Positions 49,600 to 59,603 of a stretch of DNA of 64,000 bases are shown piece after piece. The translations under genes were made by a program, and so were the position numbers. Positions within the stretch are counted from its first letter, which is position 1. The number at the start of each line of letters is the position of its first letter. The DNA is from Acidobacteriota bacterium (GTDB lineage: Bacteria; Acidobacteriota; Terriglobia; Terriglobales; Acidobacteriaceae), in the NCBI GenBank assembly GCA_021780315.1, contig JAJXYY010000028.1, positions 43,845-107,844 on the forward strand, written 5' to 3'. The notes beneath the pieces were generated by a model. It ran no database searches. It saw nothing but the letters and a program-made list of their open reading frames with translations, and was not told the DNA's origin.

Positions 49600-50523
49600 A
49601 TGGGGATCAACGATCGTTCTGTATCCGGCAGTGAAACGAAGCAGGTCGCAGGTAGCGGGAGTATTGGCTTTCAGCGTGTGCTGGTTGCGATCGATTTTTC
49701 GGAGCAGTCCAGACAGGCGTTGCGATTAGCGGTCATGATCGCGCAGGAGTTCGGTTCAGAGTTACATCTGGTGCATGCAGCCACACCGTTTGTGTATGAG
49801 ACGGCGACGGAAGGGATTCCGATTGAAGTGTTGCATGCCAATCTGGATGCGGCGAAGGTGCAGATGGCACAGTGGATTGAAGCTGAGCCGGGACTGAAAG
49901 CACAGACACCGCAAACGACCGTTGCGTATGCGAGTGCTGTGGATCTGATTGAACAACTGGCGAAGGAAGAAAGTGCCGCTCTGATCGTTGTGGGATCGCA
50001 TGGGGCACGCGGCCTGGAGCGATTGGTGCTGGGTTCGGTGGCGGAAGCGGCGATGCGGCGGGTGCGATGTCCTGTCCTGATCGTGGGACCAAAGTATCAG
50101 GCAGTTTCGAAGCCCTTCCAGTCGATTGTGCTGGCCACTTCGATGACTTTGGGCGAACTGCGTGCAGCAGAGTACGCCGCTGGGCTGGTCGAGAGGTTCC
50201 ATGGAACACTGACGCTGCTGCATGTGCTGGCGGCGCAGTCGAGCGATCCGCAGATGCAGCCTGAGTTGATTGCGGCGCATTTGGAGCGTGAGTTAGAGCG
50301 ACTGCTGCCCTCGAATGTTGGGCATGCCTGCTCAACCAAGGCACGAGTGGAGTATGGTGCTGCGGGCGACGTGATTGCGTCGGTTGCGCGGGAAGAAGGT
50401 GCAGGTCTGGTGGTGGTTGGGCTGCACGAGCGGGCGACACTTGCCGACCATGCCTGGTGGTCGACCTTGTCGACAGTGATTCGCGAAGTTGAGTGTGCCG
50501 TGTTCAGTGTCGGAGGCCAGTGA
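49600..50523 (+). CDS. Tandem universal stress protein 3
   Basis: A 307-residue protein with two UspA domains: FQRVLVAIDFSEQSRQALRL with the ATP-binding VVGSHGARGLERLVLGSVAE, then FQSIVLATSMTLGELRAAEY with a degenerate loop (VVGLHERATLADHAWWSTLS). The ATG at 49600 follows GCGAGG; a TTG 9 codons earlier is possible. A receiver gene follows after 45 bp on the same strand. Confidence 0.92.
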   Translation: MGINDRSVSGSETKQVAGSGSIGFQRVLVAIDFSEQSRQALRLAVMIAQEFGSELHLVHAATPFVYETATEGIPIEVLHANLDAAKVQMAQWIEAEPGLKAQTPQTTVAYASAVDLIEQLAKEESAALIVVGSHGARGLERLVLGSVAEAAMRRVRCPVLIVGPKYQAVSKPFQSIVLATSMTLGELRAAEYAAGLVERFHGTLTLLHVLAAQSSDPQMQPELIAAHLERELERLLPSNVGHACSTKARVEYGAAGDVIASVAREEGAGLVVVGLHERATLADHAWWSTLSTVIREVECAVFSVGGQ

Positions 50524-50568
50524 GGTTACATGTGACATAGGGTCCTGCTTGTGAAGTGAGGTGGAGGT

Positions 50569-50964
50569 ATGGCCAGACTGTTATATGTCGACGACTCTGC
50601 TGAATTGCTGACGCTGCGGGCAGCGACGTTTCGGATGGCTGGATTCGATGTGATTCTCTGCACGAGTGCCAGTGAGGGACTGGCCTGGCTGGCGTCCAGC
50701 CGCGTGGATGTCGTCGTGACCGACTACGAGATGCCGGAGTTGGATGGCTTTGCGTTTGCGGACCATGCCCGGGCGAATGGATGTCGTCTTCCGATCGTGA
50801 TGTGTACGGGTTCGATCAATCTTCCGAAGAGTCCGAGTCGTTCGATCGATTGCATTGTGCGTAAAGGCGAGGTTCCACGGGTTCTGATCGAAGCGGTGAA
50901 CACCTGTCTCCGTCGCGATGCGCAACAGGCTGGCTGTGGTGTTGGCATGTTGCATAGCTGCTGA
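50569..50964 (+). CDS. Stand-alone response-regulator receiver
   Basis: A 131-residue CheY-like receiver with no output domain: LLYVDDSAELL carries the acidic pair, VVVTDYEMPELDGFAF the phospho-acceptor Asp (about 52), CTGS the Thr/Ser switch and VRKGE the conserved Lys. It probably passes phosphate between proteins or binds a target. No kinase is adjacent. Purine-rich GAGGTGGAGGT precedes the ATG. Confidence 0.9.
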   Translation: MARLLYVDDSAELLTLRAATFRMAGFDVILCTSASEGLAWLASSRVDVVVTDYEMPELDGFAFADHARANGCRLPIVMCTGSINLPKSPSRSIDCIVRKGEVPRVLIEAVNTCLRRDAQQAGCGVGMLHSC

Positions 50965-51051
50965 TTGGTCTGAGCGGTTCGGTGACCGGTCCAGACGGGG
51001 TGGTGGCCTGCGCGAGAGCCACGGCGCTGAACGACGCAGTGTTTCGCCTGC

Positions 51052-51065
51052 TATACTGACCAGTA
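51052..51065 (+). promoter_or_regulatory. Promoter -10 box overlapping a TetR-type operator
   Basis: TATACT (51052-51057) looks like a -10 box and overlaps the near-palindrome TACTG-AC-CAGTA (51054-51065). Transcription from this box would start within about 5 bases of the TetR start codon at 51069, giving a near-leaderless mRNA. Confidence 0.5.
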
Positions 51066-51068
51066 AGT

Positions 51069-51689
51069 ATGCTTGACTTCAAACCGCATCGCCCACCAAC
51101 AACCAGCCTGATTCTGGATGCAGCTTCCGATCTATTTTTTCATCATGGTTACGGCAACGTGAGTATGGATTGGATTGCCTCTGCCGCGGGCACAACCAAG
51201 GTAACGGTTTATCAGCACTTTGAATCGAAGGAGGAGTTGCTGCTGGCATGCCTTCATCATCGCCTGGTAGATCGCGAGTCAACGCTGAATGCGCGATTTG
51301 CGGAACGCACCGAATCCCCTGCGTGCGTGCTGGATCTGTTCGACTGGCTTGAGGCATCGCTCAAGAAGAACAAGTTTGCAGGATGTGCCTTTACGAAGAC
51401 AGTGAATGAGATGTCGGAGGCGCTGCCTGAAGTGCGCCGGATAGCACAGAAGGCCAAGCGCCTGCTGCGCGAACGAATGATTGCGCTGGCTGCGGCGAGC
51501 GGACTGCAAGACGCGGAGGAGTTGGGCAATGAACTTGCGGTGCTACTGGAAGGCGCGCAGGTGCTCAGCCTGATCGAACATAGTGCGCGTCCATTTCGCA
51601 CTGCCAACCATGCGGCCATGAAGCTGTTGACGTTTCATGGCTGGACCCCATCGCAGGAACAGATGGGCGTTACCCTGGAGAAGTACTAA
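51069..51689 (+). CDS. TetR-family regulator of the efflux operon
   Basis: A 206-residue repressor with a TetR N-terminal HTH (ILDAASDLFFHHGYGNVSMD, then GTTKVTVYQHFESKEELLLA) and a C-terminal ligand domain. It is the first gene of the unit, with only 2 bp to the RND pump gene, so it is co-transcribed with its targets and probably autoregulated through the palindrome at its promoter. No Shine-Dalgarno precedes its ATG. Confidence 0.92.
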   Translation: MLDFKPHRPPTTSLILDAASDLFFHHGYGNVSMDWIASAAGTTKVTVYQHFESKEELLLACLHHRLVDRESTLNARFAERTESPACVLDLFDWLEASLKKNKFAGCAFTKTVNEMSEALPEVRRIAQKAKRLLRERMIALAAASGLQDAEELGNELAVLLEGAQVLSLIEHSARPFRTANHAAMKLLTFHGWTPSQEQMGVTLEKY

Positions 51690-51691
51690 CC

Positions 51692-54600
51692 ATGTGGATT
51701 GTGAGTCTGGCGCTACGCCGCCCGTATACCTTTGTTGTGCTTTGCTTGTTGTTGCTGATTCTGGGCCCGGTTGCGATTCTTCGAACGCCGGTGGATATCT
51801 TTCCGAACATCGACATTCCGGTGGTGAGTATTGTCTGGAACTATAGCGGTCTATCGCCTGAAGAGATATCGAACCGGATTGTCACACAGACCGAGCGGTC
51901 GTTGACGACGACGGTCAACGATATCGACCATATCGAGTCGACTTCGCTGAACGGTGTCGCGGTGGTTAAGGTATTTTTTCAGCCTCGGGTAACGATTGCG
52001 AATGCTGTAGCGCAGGTGACGGCGATCTCGCAGACACAGCTTCGCCAGTTGCCACCGGGAACTACTCCGCCTCTGATCATTCAGTACAGTGCTTCGAGTG
52101 TTCCGATTCTGCAACTTGGGCTGTCGGGCCAAGGGCTGTCGGAGCAGCAGTTGAATGACTTTGGCTTGAACTTTGTGCGCAGCAGGTTGTCAAGTGTCGA
52201 AGGAGCCTCGATTCCCTACCCCTACGGGGGCAAGATGCGGCAGGTGCAGGTAGACATCAACATGCAGGCATTGCAGGCAAAGGGACTATCGCCTACAGAT
52301 GTTGTGAACGCAATTTCCGCACAAAATTTAATACTGCCGTCAGGTACGGCGAAGATTGGTCCATACGACTATCAATTGGAGACCAATAGCGCACCGAAGA
52401 CGATTCAGGGACTGAACGACCTGCCGATCCGCGCGGTGAATGGCGCGATCGTGTATATCCACGATGTCGCGCATGTACGCGATGGCTACCCGCCGCAGAC
52501 CAATATTGTGCGCGTGGATGGCCAGCGGGCTTCACTGCTGACGGTGCAAAAGACAGGCAGTTCCTCGACGCTGGATATTATTGCTTCGATACGCGGGCGG
52601 CTGCCATTGATTCTTGCGGCGCTGCCACCGCAGTTACGGATCACGCCACTGTCGGACCAGTCGGTGTTCGTCCGGGGCGCAATCAGCGGCGTGGTGCGGG
52701 AGGCGATCATAGCTGCTTGCCTGACCGGCATCATGATTCTGCTGTTTCTGGGGAGTTGGCGGAGTACGGTGATTATTGCGATCTCGATTCCGCTGTCGAT
52801 TCTCACCTCGATCATTACGTTGAGTGCGCTGGGCGAAACGATCAACATCATGACGCTGGGAGGGTTAGCTCTCGCGGTTGGCATCCTGGTGGATGACGCG
52901 ACGGTTGAGATCGAGAATGTGAACCGTAACCTTGAGAACGGGATGGAAACGGAGAATGCGATTCTGGAGGGTGCGGCGCAGATTGCCGTGCCGGCGTTCG
53001 TTTCGACCATCGCTATTTGCATCGTGTTTGTGCCGATGTTCTTTTTGAGCGGAGTTGCGAAGTACCTGTTTGTACCGTTGGCGGAAGCGGTGGTGTTTGC
53101 CATGCTGGCCTCTTACTTCCTATCGCGAACGATTGTTCCGACGATGGCGAAGTATCTGCTGAAGCCACATCGTGAGGCGGAGCAGCAGGAGAAGCTGCAA
53201 AGCAGGAATCCGTTGGTACGCTTCCAGCTTGGCTTCGAGCGGGGATTTGAGTCGTTGCGGAGCGGATACCGGCGGTTGCTTGATCTTTGCCTGCGGTACA
53301 GCACTGCCTTCATTGTGCTGTTCTTTGTATTTTGCATTGGGTCTGCCGCGTTGCTGCTTCCGTGGCTGGGGCAGGACTTCTTCCCGTCGGTGGATGGCGG
53401 CCAGTTTTTGATTCATGTGCGTGCGCACACGGGGACGCGTATTGAAGAGACAGCGCGGCTGTGCGACATGGTGGATCGGGAGATACGTCGCGAGATTCCA
53501 AAGAACGAGATTGTAACCATTATTGATAACATTGGGCTTCCGTATAGCGGACTGAATCTCTCGTACAGTACGTCAGCACCGGTTGGTCCGGCGGATGCGG
53601 ATATTACGGTGTCACTGGCAGAGCACCACAAGCCTACGGATGAGTATGTTGCCAATTTATTGAAGAATCTATCGAGTCAGTTTCCGGGAACGTCGTTCTA
53701 TACGCTGCCGGTGGACATGGTGACGCAGATTTTGAATTTTGGACTACCTGCTCCGCTGGACATTCAAGTGATTGGGCAGAATATGGTTGCGAACCGTGAT
53801 TTTGCTGAGCGGCTGATGCAGGAGATCAAGTACGTCCCTGGGGCGACCAGCCTGCGGATTCAGCAGCCATTCAACTATCCGCGTTACATGGTGAATGTGG
53901 ATCGCTCGAAGGCGCAGGATATTGGGCTGACACAGCGGGATGCGGCGGGGAGCCTGCTGGTAGCGGTGAGCGGCAGCTTCCAGACGACACCGACGTTCTG
54001 GCTGGACCCATCGAATGGAGTGAATTACAACATAGCGGTGCAAAGTCCTCAGTACACGCTGGACTCGCTGCAGGCGCTGAAGAATATTCCGTTGACGCCG
54101 GGGAGTGCGGGGCCTGCGAGCACGAGTGCCGCGGAGTACAACGTGAGTGGCGGCACGCCTTCGGCGAGTTTTCAGACGATGGCTAAGCCGGTGCAGGTGC
54201 TGGGGAGCGTTGCTAGTTTCACGCGGGGGCAGGAGTTGGCTTCGGTGAGTCACTACGACATTCAACCGGTGATCGATATCTACGGCAGCTTTTCGCATAC
54301 GGACCTGCATAGTGTTGATCTGGCGATTGAGAAGATTATCGATAAACACCGGGGCGAGTTGCCGCGTGGATCACAGGTGGTGGTGCGCGGGCAGGTACAG
54401 ACGATGCAGAGTTCGTTTCGCGGACTGCTGATCGGGCTGCTGTTTTCGATTCTGCTGGTGTACCTGCTGATCGTGGTGAACTTCCAATCGTGGCTTGATC
54501 CATTCATCATCATTGCGGCATTGCCGGCGGCGCTTTCGGGAATTGTATGGTTTCTGTTTGTGACGAATACGCACATCAGCGTACCTGCCCTGACTGGCGC

Positions 54601-54955
54601 GATTATGTGCATGGGTGTGGCGACGGCGAATTCGATTCTGGTGGTGAGCTTTGCGAAGGAGCAGTTGGAGTCTGAAGGGATTGATGCACGCGAGGCCGCG
54701 CTGACGGCTGGGTTTACGCGGTTCCGTCCGGTGATTATGACGGCACTGGCGATGATTATCGGCATGGTGCCGATGGCGCTGGGGCTGGGCGATGGCGGCG
54801 AGCAGAACGCACCACTGGGGCGGGCCGTGATTGGTGGACTGATCTTTGCTACAGCGGCTACGTTGTTGTTTGTTCCTACGTTTTTTGCGGTGATGCATGG
54901 CCGACTGAAGCGGAACGATTTGGATTCCAACACTGAAGCATCGAACCTTTTGTAG
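51692..54955 (+). CDS. RND-family efflux pump, inner-membrane transporter
   Basis: A 1087-residue HAE1/AcrB-type proton antiporter with 12 predicted membrane helices and two large periplasmic loops. The N-terminus RRPYTFVVLCLLLLILGPVA, the TM4 proton-relay acids in LAVGILVDDATVEIENVNRN, and the late GAIMCMGVATANSILVV are typical. Substrates may be drugs, solvents or lipids; the AcrB-like layout does not settle which. It works with the MFP and OMF proteins encoded next. Confidence 0.95.
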   Translation: MWIVSLALRRPYTFVVLCLLLLILGPVAILRTPVDIFPNIDIPVVSIVWNYSGLSPEEISNRIVTQTERSLTTTVNDIDHIESTSLNGVAVVKVFFQPRVTIANAVAQVTAISQTQLRQLPPGTTPPLIIQYSASSVPILQLGLSGQGLSEQQLNDFGLNFVRSRLSSVEGASIPYPYGGKMRQVQVDINMQALQAKGLSPTDVVNAISAQNLILPSGTAKIGPYDYQLETNSAPKTIQGLNDLPIRAVNGAIVYIHDVAHVRDGYPPQTNIVRVDGQRASLLTVQKTGSSSTLDIIASIRGRLPLILAALPPQLRITPLSDQSVFVRGAISGVVREAIIAACLTGIMILLFLGSWRSTVIIAISIPLSILTSIITLSALGETINIMTLGGLALAVGILVDDATVEIENVNRNLENGMETENAILEGAAQIAVPAFVSTIAICIVFVPMFFLSGVAKYLFVPLAEAVVFAMLASYFLSRTIVPTMAKYLLKPHREAEQQEKLQSRNPLVRFQLGFERGFESLRSGYRRLLDLCLRYSTAFIVLFFVFCIGSAALLLPWLGQDFFPSVDGGQFLIHVRAHTGTRIEETARLCDMVDREIRREIPKNEIVTIIDNIGLPYSGLNLSYSTSAPVGPADADITVSLAEHHKPTDEYVANLLKNLSSQFPGTSFYTLPVDMVTQILNFGLPAPLDIQVIGQNMVANRDFAERLMQEIKYVPGATSLRIQQPFNYPRYMVNVDRSKAQDIGLTQRDAAGSLLVAVSGSFQTTPTFWLDPSNGVNYNIAVQSPQYTLDSLQALKNIPLTPGSAGPASTSAAEYNVSGGTPSASFQTMAKPVQVLGSVASFTRGQELASVSHYDIQPVIDIYGSFSHTDLHSVDLAIEKIIDKHRGELPRGSQVVVRGQVQTMQSSFRGLLIGLLFSILLVYLLIVVNFQSWLDPFIIIAALPAALSGIVWFLFVTNTHISVPALTGAIMCMGVATANSILVVSFAKEQLESEGIDAREAALTAGFTRFRPVIMTALAMIIGMVPMALGLGDGGEQNAPLGRAVIGGLIFATAATLLFVPTFFAVMHGRLKRNDLDSNTEASNLL

Positions 54956-54982
54956 GTTGCAGGGACATGGGAGAGTTACGGA

Positions 54983-56200
54983 ATGGATAAGGGCTTGCAG
55001 GACAAGTTGAGAGAGAACGCAGATCCTACGGCGAATGAAAAGCCGATCAGCGGCCGTATGGCGGTCTCGGGAGTTTTTGTGTTGCTGTGTGTCGCGGTGG
55101 TAGTTGCGATTGTGGGGATCGTGCCGAGGATGCAGGCGAAGAAGACGCTGGCTGCGGAGACGCGCTCGCTGGCGGCTCCGGATGTGCTGGTGGATGTTCC
55201 GCAGGCCGGGGCTTCGGTGCAGGAGGTGGCGTTGCCGGGAAATATCTATGCATATACGGATGCGCCGATTTATTCGCGGACGGACGGGTATCTGGAGAAG
55301 TGGTATTTCGATCTTGGGGCGCACGTGCGGAAGGGGCAGTTGCTGGCTACGATCAGCACGCCAGAGATCGATCAACAACTGCTACAGGCGCGGGCTGACT
55401 TGGCGACGGCACAGGCGAATGCAAAGATTGCAGCGGTGACGGCCAACCGCTATCAGGACCTGATCAAAGATGATGCGGTTTCGAAGCAGGAGACGGACAA
55501 TTTTACGAGTCAGGCGGTATCGACGAACTCGGCGGTGAACTCGGCACAGGCGAATGTGCAGCGGCTGGAGAATCTGCAGTCGTTCGAGAAGATCTATGCA
55601 CCGTTCGATGGGATTGTTACGGCTCGCAATGTGGATGTGGGTCAACTGATTACGGCGGGTAGCGGGAGTGGCGCGGGATCGCAGCTTTTCCATATGGCTG
55701 CAGTGCAGACGCTGCGCGTGTACGTGGCGGTGCCGCAGGCGTATGGCGATGTGGCGAAGCCAGGGACGACTGCGGAGTTGACGTTCAACGAGTATCCGGG
55801 CAAGACGTTTCCGGCGAAGGTGGTGCGGACGTCGGGGTATATTGATCCGGCTTCGCGGACGCTGCTGGTCGAGGTGGACTATGACAATCGTGCCGGGGTG
55901 CTGACGCCGGGTGCGTATACGCAGGTTCATTTCCGGCTGAAGTCCGCGGTACCGACACGGACGATTCCGACCTCGGCGCTGATGTTCCGGTCGGAAGGAC
56001 TGCGGGTGGCGACGGTGGTGAAGGCTGCGGATGGGAGTGAGGTTGCGAAGCTGATCCCGATTATCGCCGGGGAGGACGACGGCAAGATTATTCAGGTGGT
56101 GAGCGGTCTGGATGCGCAGTCGCAGGTAATTCAGAATCCACCGGACTCGATTGTCGATAACGAAGCGGTGCATGTGGTTCAGCCGCAAGGAGCGAGATAA
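54983..56200 (+). CDS. RND efflux periplasmic adaptor (membrane fusion protein)
   Basis: A 405-residue HlyD/AcrA-type adaptor. A signal anchor (about 27-47: VSGVFVLLCVAVVVAIVGIV) is followed by a lipoyl/barrel-sandwich half (RTDGYLEKWYFDLGAHVRKG), a coiled-coil hairpin (ADLATAQANAKIAAVTANRY to ANVQRLENLQSFEK), and beta-barrel and membrane-proximal parts. It links the pump to the outer-membrane channel. GGGAGAG lies upstream of the ATG, and its stop overlaps the next start as TAATG. Confidence 0.95.
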   Translation: MDKGLQDKLRENADPTANEKPISGRMAVSGVFVLLCVAVVVAIVGIVPRMQAKKTLAAETRSLAAPDVLVDVPQAGASVQEVALPGNIYAYTDAPIYSRTDGYLEKWYFDLGAHVRKGQLLATISTPEIDQQLLQARADLATAQANAKIAAVTANRYQDLIKDDAVSKQETDNFTSQAVSTNSAVNSAQANVQRLENLQSFEKIYAPFDGIVTARNVDVGQLITAGSGSGAGSQLFHMAAVQTLRVYVAVPQAYGDVAKPGTTAELTFNEYPGKTFPAKVVRTSGYIDPASRTLLVEVDYDNRAGVLTPGAYTQVHFRLKSAVPTRTIPTSALMFRSEGLRVATVVKAADGSEVAKLIPIIAGEDDGKIIQVVSGLDAQSQVIQNPPDSIVDNEAVHVVQPQGAR

Positions 56201-57672
56201 TGCGCGCAGTTCCGCTGCATTGGAGCAGAGCCGGACTGGCGGGTGGGTTGACGCTGCTGTTGACGGGATGCCTGGTGGGGCCGAAGTATCATGTGCCGGC
56301 TGCGGCCGTGCCACCGGCGTATCACGAGGCCCCACTAAGCCCTCCTCCAAACCCGGCGAATGGCTCGTGGAAGCAGGCTGCGCCGGCTGCGGACAGCGTG
56401 CGCGGACAGTGGTGGGAGGTATATCAGGACGCGCAGTTGAACACGCTGGAGCAGCAACTGACGCAGAAGAACCAGAGTTTGAAGGCGGCGTACGAGGTGT
56501 ACGAGCAGTCGCGAGAACAGATTCGCGTGGATCGTGCGAGCTTGTTTCCTACGGCGGGAGTGGGATCTGCGGGGAGCCATCAGCGGATGTCGAGCAATCG
56601 TCCGTTTGTGGTTCCAGGAGCGGCGAGCAGTTATAGCGATACTACGCTGGTGGGAACGGCGCAGTGGGAGCCGGACCTGTGGGGCAGCGTTCGACAGACG
56701 GTTGCGGGGGCGGTGGCGAGTGCGCAGGCTTCTTCGGCCGATCTGGCGAGTGTGCAGTTGAGCCTGCAGGCGGAGTTGGCGATCGATTATTTTCAGTTGC
56801 GTGGACTGGATGCGCAGCAGCGGATTCTGGATACTACGGTTGCCAGCTACCAGCAGTATTTGAAGTTGACGCAGCGACGGTATGAAGGCGGGTTGGCATC
56901 GGGTTCGGATGTGTCGCTGGCGCAGACGCAGTTGGACCAGACGATGGCTCAGGCGACCGATATTGGGGTGGCGCGGGCGCAGTACGAACATGCGATAGCG
57001 ACGCTGATTGGGACGCCGGCATCCAGTTTTCAGTTGGCGGTGACAGCGGCGCAGCCGGTAGTGATACCAGCGGTTCCGGTGGGGCTGCCTTCGGATCTGC
57101 TGGAACGGCGGCCGGATGTGGCTGCAGCGGAGCGGCGGAGTGCGGCGGCGAATGCTCAGATTGGCGTGGCACAGGCTGCTTTTTATCCGGTGGTGAATTT
57201 GAACGGCAATGGCGGGTTCGAGAGTGTGAACCCGGGCACGTTGATCCAGGGGCCAAGTGCACTGTGGACGCTGGGGGCATCGGCAGCGGAGTTGGTGTTC
57301 GATGCAGGGCGTCGACATGCGGTGAAGCGGCAGGCGGTGGCGGCGTATGAGCAGAATGCGGCGAGCTACCGGCAGACGGTGTTGCAGTCGTTTCAGGACG
57401 TGGAGGACAACCTCTCCACACTGCGGATACTGGAGCGCGAGTCGGGTCAGCAGGCACAGGCGGTGGCGGACTCCGACAAGTCGCTGCGGCTGGCGACGGC
57501 CCAGTACAAACGCGGATTGACGAATTATCTGCTGGTGATTACGGCGCAGGCGACGGCGCTGGCGAATGAGCGAACGGCAGTCGACATTGCTACGCGGCAG
57601 GTGACGGCGAGTGTGCAATTGATCAAGGCGCTGGGCGGGGGATGGGACCGGACGCAGATACCCAAGCCATAG
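56200..57672 (+). CDS. RND efflux outer-membrane channel lipoprotein (NodT/OprM type)
   Basis: A 490-residue TolC-like channel with a lipoprotein signal (LTLLLTGC, Cys about 25) and LVGPKYHVP directly after it. Two outer-membrane-efflux repeats are visible, for example WWEVYQDAQLNTLEQQLTQK and LLERRPDVAAAERRSAAANA, with QDVEDNLSTLRILE near the end. It completes the tripartite pump. The next gene is convergent. Confidence 0.95.
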   Translation: MRAVPLHWSRAGLAGGLTLLLTGCLVGPKYHVPAAAVPPAYHEAPLSPPPNPANGSWKQAAPAADSVRGQWWEVYQDAQLNTLEQQLTQKNQSLKAAYEVYEQSREQIRVDRASLFPTAGVGSAGSHQRMSSNRPFVVPGAASSYSDTTLVGTAQWEPDLWGSVRQTVAGAVASAQASSADLASVQLSLQAELAIDYFQLRGLDAQQRILDTTVASYQQYLKLTQRRYEGGLASGSDVSLAQTQLDQTMAQATDIGVARAQYEHAIATLIGTPASSFQLAVTAAQPVVIPAVPVGLPSDLLERRPDVAAAERRSAAANAQIGVAQAAFYPVVNLNGNGGFESVNPGTLIQGPSALWTLGASAAELVFDAGRRHAVKRQAVAAYEQNAASYRQTVLQSFQDVEDNLSTLRILERESGQQAQAVADSDKSLRLATAQYKRGLTNYLLVITAQATALANERTAVDIATRQVTASVQLIKALGGGWDRTQIPKP

Positions 57673-57750
57673 CGGCGGTTGGAGATCCAGCGCAATGCTT
57701 GTGGATACGCAGTGCGCTGGATGGGTGTTGATGCTGGTGTGATGCGATAT

Positions 57751-59475
57751 TTACTTGGATGCGTTGGGGTCGGGTAGGAGTCCGCGTTCGACGAGAACGG
57801 GTGGGTGGCGGTGGTGGGTAGCCTGCTCGTAGGCGTAGGCATAGCCGAGGAGATCGCCGTCCTTCCAGGGGCGGGCGGAGATTTCCAGACCGAAGGGCAG
57901 GCCGCTGGGATAGAAGCCGCCAACCACTACGACAGCGGGTACGCCGATCATGTTGACCCAGGCGGTGGCGCTATGCGGGCCTTCGCTTATGCGTCCGTCC
58001 TGAGGCATGGTTTCGTCGGGTGGGGGCATCTGGGTGGCGGGGTAGACGAAGCCGTCGAGGTGGTATTGGTCGAGGGCTGCGAGGTAGGCGTCGAGGGTGC
58101 GCTGGCGCGGGGTGAAGTAGTTGGCGGCGGCGTTGGGGTCGGATTCGAGCAGAGCCTGGGGAGGCGCGGGTGCGCCTTTGTGGTCGGCGATATCGGTGCC
58201 GCCGATGATGGTGTTGGGCAGGGGTGAGCCGACGGCCTGCTCGTACTCTGCCGCGGAGTGGTACTGGTCTGGGCCAAAGGTTTTGAGGAAGCTCTCGGTG
58301 CCTTCGCGGACGTAGGGGAGGGTGCCTACGTGGCTGGCGACGTGGGCGAAGGTATCGGGCAGGATGGCATCGTCAAAGATGACAGTGGCACCGGCGGCGC
58401 GGAGACCATCGATGGCTTTGAGGAAGGCGGCGCGGGTATCGGGTTCGAGGGGGAGACGGGCTGCGGTCTCCTGCTCGGCGGCGACAGCAGCGGGGACGGA
58501 GGCGTCGATGCCCTGGAAGGGAGTGTTGGCACCGTGCAGGATGAAGGCGGGGACGGCGAAGCGTTTGCCTTTGAGTGCGTCGGTTTTGAGGTATTGGGTG
58601 TATGGGCCGGGCTGGGCGTTGGTGGTGGAGGCGGCGGTGCGGGGGTCGAGAGGATCGGGCGCGGCCATGACGGTGAGTGCGATGGCGGCATCGGTGACGT
58701 CGCGGGCGATGGGGCCAGTGTTATCCAGCAACCAGTCGAGGGGTGCGATGCCTGCGATGCTGACCAATCCTCGGGTGGGAAAGACGCCGACGACTGCGCT
58801 GGTGGCGGCGGGCATGCGGATGGAGTTGCCGGTATCGGTCCCGTTGCCGAGGAGTGCGAAGTTGGAGGTGACGGCGGTGACGGTTCCGCCGGAGGAGCCG
58901 CCGGGGCTGAAACGGACGTCGTACGCGTTGCCGGTGCGTCCGAAGACGGAGCTGCGGTTGGTGTCGCTGGCGGCGAAGTCGGGCATGTTGGTGTGGCCAA
59001 GGATGACGGCTCCGGCAGCCTTGAAGCGAGCAACGATGGTGGCGTCGCGGGGGGCGATGAGTTGGTGGCCGGGGAGGTTGTAGCCCTTCCAGCCGTCGGT
59101 GGTGACGTGGCCCTGGATGCTGGTGTTGGCCTTGATGACGATGGGGACGCCCCACATGGGGCCGGGATGGAAGTTGGGGGTGCGGGCTTCGGCGTCTTCG
59201 CGGGCGGCGGTGGCCAGGGCTCCGGTGCTATCGAGGGTCTGGACGGCTCGGTAGATGCCGTTGTAGCGGTGGATGCGGGCGAGGTACCACTGGACGACCT
59301 GGGTGACGGTGTAGGTGTGGTCGGCGTAGAAGCGGTGAAGCTGGGGGATGGAGACCTCCATGAGGTCGTGATCCATCTTGGCCTGCGCGCTGACGGTGGG
59401 TGCCGCAGGGGTGGCTGCGGATGCGGGAACGACGCAGGAGAGAGCGAACATTAGCAGGAGGGATTTGAGCGGCAT
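57751..59475 (-). CDS. Exported amidase (amidase-signature family)
   Basis: A 574-residue hydrolase with a signal peptide (MPLKSLLLMFALSCVVPASA). The Ser-cisSer-Lys triad is visible: Lys115 in PIVIKANTSIQGH, Ser194 in SPGGSSGGTV, and nucleophile Ser219 in GTDTGNSIRMPAA. It should hydrolyse amides outside the cytoplasm; the substrate is unknown. It is divergent from queF. Confidence 0.93.
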   Translation of the reverse strand: MPLKSLLLMFALSCVVPASAATPAAPTVSAQAKMDHDLMEVSIPQLHRFYADHTYTVTQVVQWYLARIHRYNGIYRAVQTLDSTGALATAAREDAEARTPNFHPGPMWGVPIVIKANTSIQGHVTTDGWKGYNLPGHQLIAPRDATIVARFKAAGAVILGHTNMPDFAASDTNRSSVFGRTGNAYDVRFSPGGSSGGTVTAVTSNFALLGNGTDTGNSIRMPAATSAVVGVFPTRGLVSIAGIAPLDWLLDNTGPIARDVTDAAIALTVMAAPDPLDPRTAASTTNAQPGPYTQYLKTDALKGKRFAVPAFILHGANTPFQGIDASVPAAVAAEQETAARLPLEPDTRAAFLKAIDGLRAAGATVIFDDAILPDTFAHVASHVGTLPYVREGTESFLKTFGPDQYHSAAEYEQAVGSPLPNTIIGGTDIADHKGAPAPPQALLESDPNAAANYFTPRQRTLDAYLAALDQYHLDGFVYPATQMPPPDETMPQDGRISEGPHSATAWVNMIGVPAVVVVGGFYPSGLPFGLEISARPWKDGDLLGYAYAYEQATHHRHPPVLVERGLLPDPNASK

Positions 59476-59603
59476 GGCCTATCTTCTCATCAAACGGGAG
59501 CAGGCAAACAAGGGATTGCAGGCTTGCGCAGGGAGTTTTTGATGAGGTAATGCGGGTGGCGGCGGGCGCGACCGAGGAGGAGGAAGTGCTCTAAAATAGA
59601 GGA

